Below are positions 38,451 to 49,022 of a stretch of DNA of 64,000 nt, piece by piece. Origin of the DNA: Paraescarpia echinospica (taxonomy: Eukaryota; Annelida; Polychaeta; Sabellida; Siboglinidae). The position numbers and the translations under genes are program-made. The stretch spans positions 10,059,492 to 10,123,491 of the forward strand of contig CM034534.1 of the NCBI GenBank assembly GCA_020002185.1. Reading direction: 5' to 3'. Under the pieces are notes generated by a model. It had not been told where the DNA came from. It did no database searches and worked only from the letters and a program-made list of their open reading frames with translations. The stretch's first letter is position 1, and each line of letters begins with the position of its first letter.

Positions 38451-40070
38451 TCAAATGGGAATGAGTTTTCACACCCATAACTTACGTACTATTTTCTTGT
38501 AACTTACGTGACGGAGATGAAAGGGTAACATACATTCCCATTTGTTGTTAATCTAGATGTGTGTGTAGCTTGATATCAGTTTAGCATTGTTGACGATTTG
38601 CAGCATGCAGGACATCTATTTGGGGAAAGACCATATTAAGGATCCGTCCGCCGAAAGAGTGCACTTGAAAATACCGTTTTGGTGTGATATGCGTGAGTTT
38701 TTCTCGAACACTTTGACATGGGACATGTTTGTTTCGTGAATACTGAATGTACTACTGCATTAGACAAGATAAAACATCAAATGGGAATAAGTTTTCACAC
38801 CCATAACTTACGTATTATTTTCTTGTAACTTACGTGACGGAGATGAATGGGTAACATACATTCCTCTTTGTTGTTAATCTAGATGTGTGTGTTGCATGAT
38901 ATCTGTCTAGCCTTCGTGAAGATTTGTAGTATGCAGGACATCTATTTGGGAAAAGACCATATTAAGGATCCGTCCGCCGAAAGAGTGCACTTGAAAATAC
39001 CGTTTTGGTGTGATATGCGTCAGTTTTTCTCAAACACTTTGACGTGGGACATGTTTGTCTCGTGAATACTGAATTAGACAAGATAAAACATCAAATGGGA
39101 TTGAGTTTTAAAACCCATAACTTACGTACTATTTTCTTGTAACTTACGTGACGGAGATGAAAGGGTAACATACATTCCTCTTTGTGGTTAATCTAGATGT
39201 GTGTGTTGCATGATATCAGTCTAGCCTTCATGGAGATTTGTAGTATGCAGGACATCTATTTGGGGTAAGACCATATTAAGGATCCGTCCGCCGAAAGAGT
39301 GCACTTGAAAATACCGTTTTGGTGTGATATGCGTCAGTTTTTCTCAAACACTTTGACGTGGGACATGTTTGTCTCGTGAATACTGAATTAGACAAGATAA
39401 AACATCAAATGGGATTGAGTTTTCACACCCATAACTTACGTTCTATTTTCTTGTAACTTACGTGACGGAGATGAAAGGGTAACATACATTCCTATTTGTG
39501 GTTAATCTAGTTGTGTGTGTTGCTGGATATCAGTCTAGCCTTCGTGAAGATTTGTAGTATGCAGGACATCTATTTGGGGTAAGACCATATTAACGATCCG
39601 TCCGCCGAAAGAGTGCACTTGAAAATACCGTTTTTGTGTGATATGCGTGAGTTTTTCTCAAACACTTTGACGTGGGACATGTTTGTCTCGTGAATACTGA
39701 ATATACTACTGCATTAGTCAATATAAAACATCAAATGGGAATGAGTTTTCACACCCATAACTTACGTACTATTTCTTGTAACTTACGTGACGGAGATGAA
39801 AGGGTAACATACATTCCCCTTTGTGGTTAATCTAGTTGCGTGTGTTGCTTGATATCAGTCTAGCCTTCGTGAAGATTTGTAGCATGTAGGACATCTATTT
39901 GGGGTAAGACCATATTAAGGTTCCGTTCGCCGAAAGAGTTCACTTAAAAATAACGTTTTGGTGTGATATACGTGAATTTTTCTCGAACACTTTGACATGG
40001 GACATGTTTGTTTCGTGGATACTGAATGTACTACTGCATTAGACAACATAAAACATCAAATGGGAATGAG

Positions 40071-40087
40071 TTTTCATAACTTACGTA
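40071..40087 (+). other. Left satellite/island junction, possible target-site duplication
   Basis: The last satellite bases read TTTTCATAACTTACGTA. The right junction (44,572-44,593) restarts with TTTCACACCCATAACTTACG followed by TA, the same part of the monomer. The left copy lacks 7 bp (CACCCAT or equivalent). Overlap of the two flanks is what a target-site duplication from an insertion would look like, but a scaffold join in similar phase is not excluded because the island contains an N gap. Confidence 0.45.
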
Positions 40088-40848
40088 GATGTCTCCTGGT
40101 AAATGACATTCTAGAATCTAGAATATGTGACGTGTATCTGGTATTACTAGGGGCTCTCACCAAATAAACAAATGGGAATTTTTTTTATGGTTGGATAAAT
40201 CGGTGTATGAGATCATTTATGCAGTTTTCCTAATTGTAAATCTACACAGATTAAGATTATACACCAAAAGACACAAACACCATATTTTTACATAAAGGTA
40301 TAATTTTAATGTTTAAATATGCATGATAATGAAACATCAGTATCCAGTCACAAGCAATGAAATGTGTCAATGCCTGAGGCCAGTGCCTACTGTTCAGTCA
40401 ACTCTCCTGTTTTTAAGATGAGAAAGCATCCAAACAATACTCTTCACAAGCATTCCTGTATTAAATTTTCTGTGCATAAGGCATAAAATTATAGCATTTC
40501 AGAAAACGTCAACAAAATATTCCAATACAGGATCACCATACAGGTAAGCATAAAATTTCTACTTTTTCTACTGCAACTGTGGATTTTGTGTGGAGGAAAT
40601 AAAGAGATTTGACTGACTAAAGACCTAAAAAGAACTGAATCATAAAACAACTGTATATATAACTCAAGGAGGAAACAAACACGTGTCTAATCAACGTATT
40701 AGCTGACTAGGTCGGCAAATGCTGAATGAAACTGTTTCAATGAATCCATCAGTATGGTGGCATCTAGGCAATAAAATCAAGTGGTCGGTTGAAGCCGCCT
40801 CGTCGGTTCATGTATTGTCTGCAACAACAAAAGGAAAATCATATGTTA
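40088..40848. other. Non-satellite AT-rich sequence, no gene recognised
   Basis: This 760-bp stretch has no satellite similarity and no convincing open frame. It contains a short palindrome at 40,109-40,123 (TTCTAGA, one A, TCTAGAA) and an AATAAA hexamer near 40,598. I recognise no transposon, RNA gene or exon. It could be the untranslated 3' part or flank of a mobile element, or unique host sequence. Confidence 0.6.
40109..40123. repeat. 15-bp palindrome near the island's left edge
   Basis: TTCTAGA-A-TCTAGAA is symmetric around one base and lies 22 bp inside the left island boundary. It may be chance in AT-rich DNA. No terminal partner was seen at the right end of the island. Confidence 0.5.
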
Positions 40849-40890
40849 GTGTGTGTGGTGTGTGTGTGTGTTTGTGTGCGTGTGTGAGTG
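40849..40890 (+). repeat. Imperfect (TG)n microsatellite
   Basis: A run of about 42 bp made of TG dinucleotides with a few interruptions (GG, TTT, GCG, GAG). It lies immediately upstream of a retrotransposon fragment in the same orientation. Confidence 0.9.
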
Positions 40891-40895
40891 TAAAT

Positions 40896-41178
40896 CAAAT
40901 CAAAATGTACTGGAGATTAATGAAATAATAATTACAAGATCGAAATGGATTGGACATGTGCTCAGAAAAATGAAGACAGCAACTGCATGACGGCAATAAC
41001 ATGGACGCCAGAAGGGACAAGGAAAGTGGATCGCCATAAAACAGGCAACTGGCAGACAACTGTTGAAAAAGAAAGAGACCAACTACAGTGGGAAACATGG
41101 AAGGAACCCAGACAGGTAGCCACAGAAAGAACAAACTGGAGAAGACTCACTGCAGCTTTGTGGGCCCAAAGAAGATAA
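40896..41178 (+). pseudogene. Non-LTR retrotransposon 3' fragment: C-terminal tail of the reverse transcriptase ORF
   Basis: Conceptual translation gives KWIGHVLRK, then after a 1-base frameshift in an A run (about 40,974) EDSNCMTAITWTPEGTRK, VEKERDQLQWETWKE and RTNWRRLTAALWAQRR, ending at TAA (41,176-41,178). The order (K/R)WIGHVLR, TWTPEG.RK, a W-rich stretch and a final NWRRL block is familiar from the C-termini of animal LINE ORF2-type proteins. The reverse transcriptase core itself is absent, so this is a severely 5'-truncated copy, as usual for LINEs. It is non-functional. It lies tail-to-tail with a second LINE fragment on the - strand. Family assignment within non-LTR elements is not made. 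Confidence 0.78.
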
Positions 41179-41312
41179 GGTAATAATTACTATGAAATAA
41201 CAAATCAAAGTAGCCATACTTTTAAATTTAAACTTAATATATTTGCATGTTTAACTGAAAGTATTTGAAACAAAACACTATGACAGCATCATCAACAAAA
41301 TGATATTGGACG

Positions 41313-42117
41313 TATCATCATTATTATCATCGGTTGGCCGGGGCCGGAGCATAGGTGAGCCTTTTCCATATAAGGTCGATCCTTCATCAGGGATGTAAGG
41401 TCTGTTTTTTCAATATCAAGGTTTTCGCAGACCAGCTTGGAGTATGTTTCCTTCTGTTCCCCACAGGATGAATATTGACACTGGTTCTTCAGTATTATGA
41501 TGGCAATGGCCAGCTGGTTGTAGGCGCCTCCTGCGAATCTTGTGTTTGAGTTTGTTTACGTGACTATTGTAGCCTATTGCTCCAGTGGACATTTAGGCAC
41601 TTTCTTAACATTCTGGTGTAACTTCCGTCTAGTTTTTTTCTAGTTGTTTTGTGAGCGTCCAGGTATCTGCTCCGTAAACAATATACTTTCAACGGTGGCA
41701 CTGAAGATTGACAATGTAAGGGTTCTTCTTATGTTTCCCTTCCACATATGGTCTAGCTTGTTACATGCTTGCCAGGCTAGGGCAATGCGTTGGTGAACTT
41801 CTTTGCTTGCACTGTGTACATCACCACTAGCCGTCTTTATTACTTTACGTTCATCTTTTATGTTGATGGTTTTATTCACATTTATAGCCAGTCCAACAGT
41901 TCCTGCGTTGTTCTCGACATTTTCCAGTAATCTCTGTGCAGACTTGATGTTATCATTTATCAGGACTATATTATTAGCAAATGCAAAATGTGTGATTTCT
42001 TCCTTTGGAAACGACCTACTTCTCCGTTTTCTGATGGTAAAGCCAAGACCAGAGTCTTTCGTTGGTTGTCTTATGACATAGTCCAATATTATAATAAATA
42101 TGTATGGAGCTAATCTA
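41313..42117 (-). mobile_element. Non-LTR (LINE-like) retrotransposon, 3' part with reverse transcriptase remains
   Basis: Read on the - strand, the element enters from the N gap at 42,117 and ends near 41,313 in a (GATGAT/AATAAT)-type tail, seen on the + strand as TATCATCATTATTATCATC. From 5' to 3' it encodes APYIFIIILDYVIRQ (a palm-domain segment), FANN at the catalytic motif C position, LAINVNKT, then EVHQRIALAWQACNKL and the ATVESILF block. After a frameshift near 41,670 come GADTWTLTKQLEK and YTRMLRKCLNVHWS, then after further shifts RRRLQPAGHCHHN and PMLRPRPTDD near the tail. The 5' part is hidden by the gap or absent. It is clearly decayed: several frame changes and stops, and both motif C aspartates are lost. 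Confidence 0.85.
41640..42117 (-). pseudogene. Reverse transcriptase domain remnant (motif C reads FANN)
   Basis: This is the longest readable part of the LINE on the - strand, open from the gap edge to 41,640. The motif normally written FADD, which holds the two metal-binding aspartates of reverse transcriptase, reads FANN; the two asparagine codons are at 41,973-41,975 and 41,970-41,972. A GAT/GAC to AAT change at both codons would remove catalysis. The downstream thumb and connection-like blocks are recognisable in order. The open frame ends because of a 1-bp shift, since the next conserved block (GADTWTLT) continues in another frame. There is no methionine start, so this is an internal fragment. 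It may derive from an element related to those common in molluscs, cnidarians and other invertebrates (my recollection of the family, not a search result). Confidence 0.8.
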
Positions 42118-43117
42118 NNNNNNNNNNNNNNNNNNNNNNNNNNNNNNNNNNNNNNNNNNNNNNNNNNNNNNNNNNNNNNNNNNNNNNNNNNNNNNNNNNN
42201 NNNNNNNNNNNNNNNNNNNNNNNNNNNNNNNNNNNNNNNNNNNNNNNNNNNNNNNNNNNNNNNNNNNNNNNNNNNNNNNNNNNNNNNNNNNNNNNNNNNN
42301 NNNNNNNNNNNNNNNNNNNNNNNNNNNNNNNNNNNNNNNNNNNNNNNNNNNNNNNNNNNNNNNNNNNNNNNNNNNNNNNNNNNNNNNNNNNNNNNNNNNN
42401 NNNNNNNNNNNNNNNNNNNNNNNNNNNNNNNNNNNNNNNNNNNNNNNNNNNNNNNNNNNNNNNNNNNNNNNNNNNNNNNNNNNNNNNNNNNNNNNNNNNN
42501 NNNNNNNNNNNNNNNNNNNNNNNNNNNNNNNNNNNNNNNNNNNNNNNNNNNNNNNNNNNNNNNNNNNNNNNNNNNNNNNNNNNNNNNNNNNNNNNNNNNN
42601 NNNNNNNNNNNNNNNNNNNNNNNNNNNNNNNNNNNNNNNNNNNNNNNNNNNNNNNNNNNNNNNNNNNNNNNNNNNNNNNNNNNNNNNNNNNNNNNNNNNN
42701 NNNNNNNNNNNNNNNNNNNNNNNNNNNNNNNNNNNNNNNNNNNNNNNNNNNNNNNNNNNNNNNNNNNNNNNNNNNNNNNNNNNNNNNNNNNNNNNNNNNN
42801 NNNNNNNNNNNNNNNNNNNNNNNNNNNNNNNNNNNNNNNNNNNNNNNNNNNNNNNNNNNNNNNNNNNNNNNNNNNNNNNNNNNNNNNNNNNNNNNNNNNN
42901 NNNNNNNNNNNNNNNNNNNNNNNNNNNNNNNNNNNNNNNNNNNNNNNNNNNNNNNNNNNNNNNNNNNNNNNNNNNNNNNNNNNNNNNNNNNNNNNNNNNN
43001 NNNNNNNNNNNNNNNNNNNNNNNNNNNNNNNNNNNNNNNNNNNNNNNNNNNNNNNNNNNNNNNNNNNNNNNNNNNNNNNNNNNNNNNNNNNNNNNNNNNN
43101 NNNNNNNNNNNNNNNNN
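42118..43117. other. Assembly gap of 1000 N inside the island
   Basis: Exactly 1000 N, again a placeholder. It cuts the - strand LINE on its 5' side. Continuity of the two halves of the island (40,088-42,117 and 43,118-44,571) is therefore only as good as the scaffolding. Confidence 0.98.
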
Positions 43118-43469
43118 AAATGTCTAGCAGGTACTGACTTACACAGATATTATCTTATGTAGGTAGTTTATGGTTGTTACTTTATCACCTATATATTCTA
43201 CCACATAACGAGGTTTATTAAATCTTGTTTACAAACTTATCGTAGCCGTAAGCTAACGTACCCTATTATCACTCACTAGACTAAAGTGTCCTAAAATACT
43301 TTATCTAACTAACTTTAAGCACAACTGCTACTCAATATATGTTTACTGCTACTTTATGAATGATATTAAGGCAAGAATAATACTTATCAATCAGTAATTC
43401 CACTTACTTATGAACTTTGATACACCACCAATTTCAACGATCTATCTCCGCCAAATATAGCCTCGAATA
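43118..43469. other. Non-satellite AT-rich sequence, no gene recognised
   Basis: About 350 bp between the gap and the 99-bp minisatellite. It is AT-rich with stops in all frames, and I see no similarity to the satellite, the LINE fragments or the minisatellite. Confidence 0.6.
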
Positions 43470-44571
43470 TTGCGTCTCTTTTTGGCCTCATATTACATGC
43501 ATGGGACAGTGACAAGCACGTTCAACAGGACAGTGGTCGTGTACATAGACACACGGGCCTTTCTCGTGCTGCTTCTCTTTATGGCCTCACATTACATGCA
43601 TGTGACAGTGACAAGCACGTTCAAGAGGACAGTGGTCGTGTACATAGACACACGTGTCTTCCTCAAGTTGCTTTTCTTTATGGCGTCATATTACATGCAT
43701 GTGACAGTGACAAGCACGTTCAACAGGACAGTGGTCGTGTACATAGATACACGTGTCTTCTTCGTGTTGCTTCTCTTTATGGCCTCATATTACATGCATG
43801 TGACAGTGACAAGCACGTTTAACAGGACAGTGGTCGTGTACATAGACACACGGGTCTTTCTCGTGTTGCTTCTCTTTATGGCCTCATATAACATGCATGT
43901 GACAGTGACAAGCATGTTCAAGAAGACAGTGGTCGTGTACATAGACACACGGGTCTTTCTCGTGTTGCTTCTCTTTATGGCGTCATATTACATGCATGTG
44001 ACAGTGGCAAGCACGTTCAAGAGGACAGTGGTCGTGTACATAGACACACGTGTCTTCCTCATGTTGCTTTTCTTTATGGCGTCATATTACATGCATGAGA
44101 CAGTGTCAAGCACGTTCAATGGGACAGTGGTCGTGTACATAGACACACGTGTCTTCCTCATGTTGCTTCTCTTTATGGCCTCATATTACATGCATGAGAC
44201 AGTGACAAGCACGTTCAAGAGGACAATGGTCGTGTACATAGACACACGTGTCTTCCTCATGATGCTTTTCTTTATGGCGTCATATTACATGCATGAGACA
44301 GTGACAAGCACGTTCAATGTGACAGTGGTCGTGTACATAGACACACGTGTCTTCCTCATGTTGCTTCTCTTTATGGCCTCATATTACATGCATGAGACAG
44401 TGACAAACACGTTCAACAGGACAGTGGTCGTGTACATAGACACACGTGTCTTCCTCATGTTGCTTCTCTTTATGGCGTCATATAACATGCATGTGACAGT
44501 GACAAGCATGTTCAAGAGGACAGTGGTCGTGTACATAGACACATGTGTCTTCCTCATGGTGCTTCTCTTTC
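43470..44571 (+). repeat. 99-bp minisatellite, about 11 units, with a six-unit super-repeat
   Basis: Core motifs recur every 99 bp, for example TACATGCATG at 43,494 and 43,593. Each unit runs through GACAGTGACAAGCACG, GTGGTCGTGTACATAGACAC and CTTCTCTTTATGG. Because 99 is divisible by 3, each unit reads as the same 33 residues in one frame. Units vary at a few codons. Numbering from the left, units 2-3-4-5 match 8-9-10-11 in their variant pattern: units 2 and 8 share TTCAAGAGG with CTTTTCTTTATGGCG, and units 5 and 11 share TATAACATGC with AGCATGTTC. This indicates a 594-bp (six-unit) second-level repeat. It is unrelated to the 326-bp satellite and abuts it directly at 44,571. Confidence 0.93.
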
Positions 44572-44585
44572 TTTCACACCCATAA
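43470..44585 (+). other. Open frame across the minisatellite (371 codons), probably not a gene
   Basis: The frame reads through all the units as 33-residue repeats of the type ASYYMHVTVTSTF, NRTVVVYIDTRVF, LVLLLFM. They are hydrophobic, with an N-R-T sequon in several units, and the stop lies in the adjoining satellite. An open frame is expected by chance once one 99-bp unit is open, since homogenised copies inherit it. Most unit-to-unit differences change the amino acid (K/N, R/G/V, V/E, L/F, V/M/K), with only a few synonymous ones (GCC/GCG), which argues against selection on a protein. No promoter, signal peptide or splice context was identified. Confidence 0.3.
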
Positions 44586-44661
44586 CTTACGTACTATTTT
44601 CTTGTAACTTACGCGACGGAGATGAAAGGGTAACATACATTCCCATTTGTTATTAATCTAG

Positions 44662-44975
44662 ATGTGTGTGTAGCTTGATATCAGTTTAGCATTCTTGACG
44701 ATTTGCAGCATGCAGGACATCTATTTTGGGAAAGACCATATTAAGGATCCGTCCGCCGAAAGAGAGCACTTGAAAATACCGTTTTGGTGTGATATGCGTC
44801 AGTTTTTCTAAAACACTTTGACGTGGGACATGTTTGTCTCGTGAATACTGAATTAGACAAGATAAAACATCAAATGGGATTGAGATTTCACACCCATAAC
44901 TTACGTAATATTTTCTTGTAACTTACGTGACGGAGATGAAAGAGTAACATACATTCCTCTTTGTGGTTAATCTAG
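44662..44975 (+). repeat. Fixed E/A fused monomer (314 bp), copy 1
   Basis: E head (GTAGCTTGATATCAG, TTTTGGGAAAG), then GAGAGCACTTG and TTTTTCTAAAACAC, then the A body without the 12-bp block. It is followed by B. The two private markers GAGAGCAC and CTAAAACAC recur in the copies at 46,643, 51,844 and 54,464, showing that one fusion was amplified. A different E/A fusion at 15,830 lacks these markers. Confidence 0.87.
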
Positions 44976-45304
44976 ATGTGTGTGTTGCATGATATCAGTC
45001 TAGCCTTCATGAAGATTTGTAGTATGCAGGACATCTATTTGAGGTAAGACCATATTAAGGAGGATCCGTCCGCCGAATGAGTGCACTTAAAAATATCGTT
45101 TTGATGTGATATGCGTGAGTTTTTCTCGAACACCCTGACATGGGACATGTTTGTCTCTTGAATACTGAAAGTACTACTGCATTAGACAACATAAAACATC
45201 AAATGGGAATGAGTTTTCACACCAATAACTTACGAACTATTTTCTTGTAACTTACGTGACGGAGATGAAAGGGTAACATTAATTCCCCTTTGTGGTTAAT
45301 CTAG

Positions 45305-45680
45305 TTGCGTGTGTTGCTTGATATCAGTCTAGCCTTCGTGAAGATTTGTAGTATGCAGGACATCTATTTGGGGTAAGACCATATTAAGGATCCGTCCGCC
45401 GAAAGAGTGCACTTGAAAATACCGTTTTGGTGAGATATGCGTCAGTTTTTTTCAGAGTTCACTTGAAAATACTGTTTTGGTGTGATATACGTGAGTTTTT
45501 CTCGAACACTTTGACATGGGACATGTTTGTTTCGTGGATACTGAATGTACTACTGCATTAGACAACATAAAACATCAAATGGGAATGAATTTTCACACCC
45601 ATAACTTACGTACTATTTTCTTGTAACTTACGTGACGATGATGTAAGGGTACCATACATTCCCCTTTGTGGTTAATCTAG
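45305..45680 (+). repeat. 376-bp composite monomer, with an F-type head
   Basis: This has the same internal joint (CAGTTTTTTTCAGAGTTCAC, restart at 45,454) and the same 376-bp length as the other three, but the head is F-type (TTGCGTGTG), so the head has since been exchanged. It is followed by a C monomer whose head reads GATGTGTTGC, 4 bp shorter than usual. Confidence 0.87.
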
Positions 45681-46642
45681 ATGTGTTGCTTGATATCAGT
45701 CTAGCCTTCGTGAAGATTTGTAGTATGCAGGACATCTATTTGGGGTAAGACCATATTAAAGATCCGTCCGCCGAAAGAGTGCACTTGAAAATACCGTTTT
45801 GGTGAGATATGCGTCAGTTTTTCTGAAACACTTTGACGTGGGACATGTTTGTCTCGTGAATACTGAATTAGACAAGATAAAACATCAAATGGGATTGAGT
45901 TTTCACACCCATAACTTACGTACTATTTTCTTGTAACTTACGTGACGGAGATGAAAGGGTAACATACATTCCTATTTGTGGGTAATCTAGTTTTGTGTGT
46001 TGGTGGATATTAGTCTAGCCTTCGTGAAGATTTGCAGCATGCAGGACATTTATTTGGGGTAAGACCATATTAACGATCCGTCCGCCGAAAGAGTGCACTT
46101 CAAAATACCGTTTTTGTGTGATATACGTGAGTTTTTCTCAAACACTTTGACGTGGGACATGTTTGTCTCGTGAATACTGAATGTACTACTGCATTAGACA
46201 AGATAAAACATCAAATGGGAATGAGTTTTCACACCCATAACTTACGTACTGTTTTTTTGTAACTTACGTGACGGAGATGAAAGGGTAACATATATTCCCC
46301 TTTGTGGTTAATCTAAATGTGTGTGTTGCTTGATATCAGTCTAGCCTTCGTGAAGATTTCTAGTATGCAGGACATCTATTTGGGGTAATATCATATTAAG
46401 GATCCGTCCGACGAATGAGTGCACTTAAAAATACCGTTTTGGTGTGATATGCGTGAGTTTTTCTCGAACACTTTGACATGGGACATGTTTGTTTCGTGAA
46501 TACTGAATGTACTACTGCATTATTCAATATAAAACATCAAATGGGAATGAGTTTTCACACCCATAACTTACGTACTATTTTCTTGTAACTTACGTGACGG
46601 AGATGAAAGGGTAACATACATTCCCATTTGTTATTAATCTAG

Positions 46643-46956
46643 ATGTGTGTGTAGCTTGATATCAGTTTAGCATTCTTGACGATTTGCAGCATGCAGGACA
46701 TCTATTTTGGGAAAGACCATATTAAGGATCCGTCCGCCGAAAGAGAGCACTTGAAAATACCGTTTTTGTGTGATATGCGTCAGTTTTTCTAAAACACTTT
46801 GACGTGGGACATGTTTGTCTCGTGAATACTGAATTAGACAAGATAAAACATCAAATGGGATTGAGTTTTCACACTCATAACTTACGTACTATTTTCTTGT
46901 AACTTACGTGACGGAGATGAAAGGGTAACATACATTCCTCTTTGTGGTTAATCTAG
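46643..46956 (+). repeat. Fixed E/A fused monomer (314 bp), copy 2
   Basis: Same fusion and markers (GAGAGCAC, CTAAAACAC), followed by B and F. It differs by CGTTTTTGTG in place of CGTTTTGGTG. Confidence 0.86.
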
Positions 46957-47611
46957 ATGTGTGTGTTGCATGATATCAGTCTAGCCTTCATGAAGATTTG
47001 TAGTATGCAGGACATCTATTTGAGGTAAGACCATATTAAGGAGGATCCGTCCGCCGAATGAGTGCACTTGAAAATATCGTTTTGATGTGATATGCGTGAG
47101 TTTTTCTCGAACACCTTGACATGGGACATGTTTGTCTCTTGAATACTGAATGTACTACTGCATTAGACAACATAAAACATCAAATGGGAATGAGTTTTCA
47201 CACCCATAACTTACGAACTATTTTCTTGTAACTTACGTGACGGAGATGAAAGGGTAACATTAATTCCCCTTTAAGGTTAATCTAGTTGCGTGTGTTGCTT
47301 GATATCAGTCTAGCCTTCGTGAAGATTTGTAGCATGCAGGACATCTATTTGGGGTAAGACCATATTAAGGTTCCGTCCGCCGAAAGAATTCACTTGAAAA
47401 TACCGTTTTGGTGTGATATACGTGAGTTTTTCTCGAACACTTTGACATGGGACATGTTTGTTTCGTGGATACTGAATGTACTACTGCATTAGACAACATA
47501 AAACATCAAATGGGAATGAGTTTTCACACCCATAACTTACGTACGATTTTCTTGTAACTTACGTGACGATGATGTAAGGGTAACATACATTCCCCTTTGT
47601 GGTTAATCTAG

Positions 47612-47987
47612 ATGTGTGTGTTGCTTGATATCAGTCTAGCCTTCGTGAAGATTTGTAGTATGCAGGACATCTATTTGGGGTAGGACCATATTAAGGATCC
47701 GTCCGCCGAAAGAGTGCACTTGAAAATACCGTTTTGGTGAGATATGCGTCAGTTTTTTTCAGAGTTCACTTGAAAATACCGTTTTGGTGTGATATACGTG
47801 AGTTTTTCTCGAACACTTTGACATGGGACATGTTTGTTTCGTGGATACTGAATGTACTACTGCATTAGACAACATAAAACATCAAATGGGAATGACTTTT
47901 TACACCCATAACTTACGTACGATTTTCTTGTAACTTACGTGACAATGATGTAAGGGTACCATACATTCCCCTTTGTGGTTAATCTAG
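47612..47987 (+). repeat. 376-bp composite monomer
   Basis: C head, joint at 47,761 (AGAGTTCACTTG), F body, 376 bp. It carries GGGTAGGACC, shared with the copy at 52,813, and GGGTACCATAC followed by the short GATGTGTTGC head, shared with the copies at 45,305 and 52,813. The joint lies 2,307 bp from the one at 45,454. Confidence 0.87.
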
Positions 47988-48264
47988 ATGTGTTGCTTGA
48001 TATCAGTCTAGCCTTCGTGAAGATTTGTTGTATGCAGGACATCTATTTGGGGTAAGACCATATTAAGGATCCGTCCGCCGAAAGAGTGCACTTGAAAATA
48101 CCGTTTTGGTGAGATATGCGTCAGTTTTTCTCAAACACTTTGACGTGGGACATGTTTGTCTCGTGAATACTGACTTAGACAAGATAAAACATCAAATGGG
48201 ATTGAGTTTTCACACCCATAACTTACGTACTATTTTCTTGTAACTTACGTGACGGAGATGAAAG

Positions 48265-49022
48265 GGTAACATACATTCCTATTTGTGGTTAATCTAGTTG
48301 TGTGTGTTGCTGGATATCAGTCTAGCCTTCGTGAAGATTTGTAGTATGCAGGACATCTATTTGGGGTAAGACCATATTAACGATCCGTCCGCCGAAAGAG
48401 TGCACTTCAAAATACCGTTTTTGTGTGATATGCGAGAGTTTTTCTCAAACACTTTGACGTGGGACATGTTTGTCTCGTGAATACTGAATGTACTACTGCA
48501 TTAGACAAGATAAAACATCAAATGGGAATGAGTTTTCACACCCATAACTTACGTACTAATTTCTTGTAACTTACGTGACGGAGATGAAAGGGTAACATAC
48601 ATTCCCAATTGTTATTAATCTAAATGTGTGTGTAGCTTGATATCAGTTTAGCATTCTTGACGATTTGCAGCATGCAGGACATCTATTTTGGGAAAGACCA
48701 TATTAAGGATCCGTCCGCCGAAAGAGTGCACTTGAAAATACCGTTTTGGTGTGATATGCGTGAGTTTTCTCGAACACTTTGATATGGGACATGTTTGTTT
48801 CGTGAATACTGAATGTACTACAGCATTAGACAAGATAAAACATCAAATGGGAATAAGTTATCACACCCATAACTTACGTACTATTTTCTTGTAACTTACG
48901 TGACGGAGATGAAAGGGTAACATACATTCCTCTTTGTGGTTAATCTAGATGTGTGTGTTGCATGATATCTGTCTAGTCTTCGTGAAGATTTGTAGTATGC
49001 AGGACATCTATTTGGGGAAAGA
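48265..49022 (+). repeat. Satellite block shared with 3,433-4,190
   Basis: Same orientation and same linked variants as the partner at the left of the window. After about 49,022 this copy continues into a C-type body (GAGATATGCGTCAG, TTTCACG) while the partner continues as A-type, marking the boundary of shared descent. Confidence 0.78.

Larger units (their letters stand above)
30183..40087 (+). repeat. Satellite array segment 3: mixed monomer order, five-monomer spacing partly kept
   Basis: A-type monomers start at 30,183, 31,792, 33,410, 35,658 and 38,883. The first steps are 1,609 and 1,618 bp (five monomers), then 2,248 bp (seven). The monomers between them are not the canonical B-C-D-E: many have mixed features such as CATTTGTTGTTAATC with GCATGC and GACATGGG, or TTAGTCAATATAAAA. 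B-like, D, E, C and F types all occur, with F near 36,950 and 39,840. The segment ends inside a monomer at 40,087, where satellite sequence stops abruptly. No gene is seen in it. Confidence 0.9.

Noticed and set aside
40109..40123. Palindrome as a transposon terminal repeat or heat-shock element
   Set aside because: There is no partner at the other island edge and the GAA/TTC spacing is irregular.
40719..40928. 69-codon frame upstream of the + strand LINE fragment
   Set aside because: It runs through the TG microsatellite and resembles no known protein.
40895..41150. Antisense frames over the + strand LINE fragment
   Set aside because: They are shadows of the recognisable sense-strand retrotransposon tail.
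41803..42081. 92-codon + strand frame over the - strand reverse transcriptase
   Set aside because: It is a shadow frame; the - strand carries the recognisable motifs.
42100..43162. Long open frames spanning the second N run
   Set aside because: They are made of N, with a few flanking codons that have no recognisable content.
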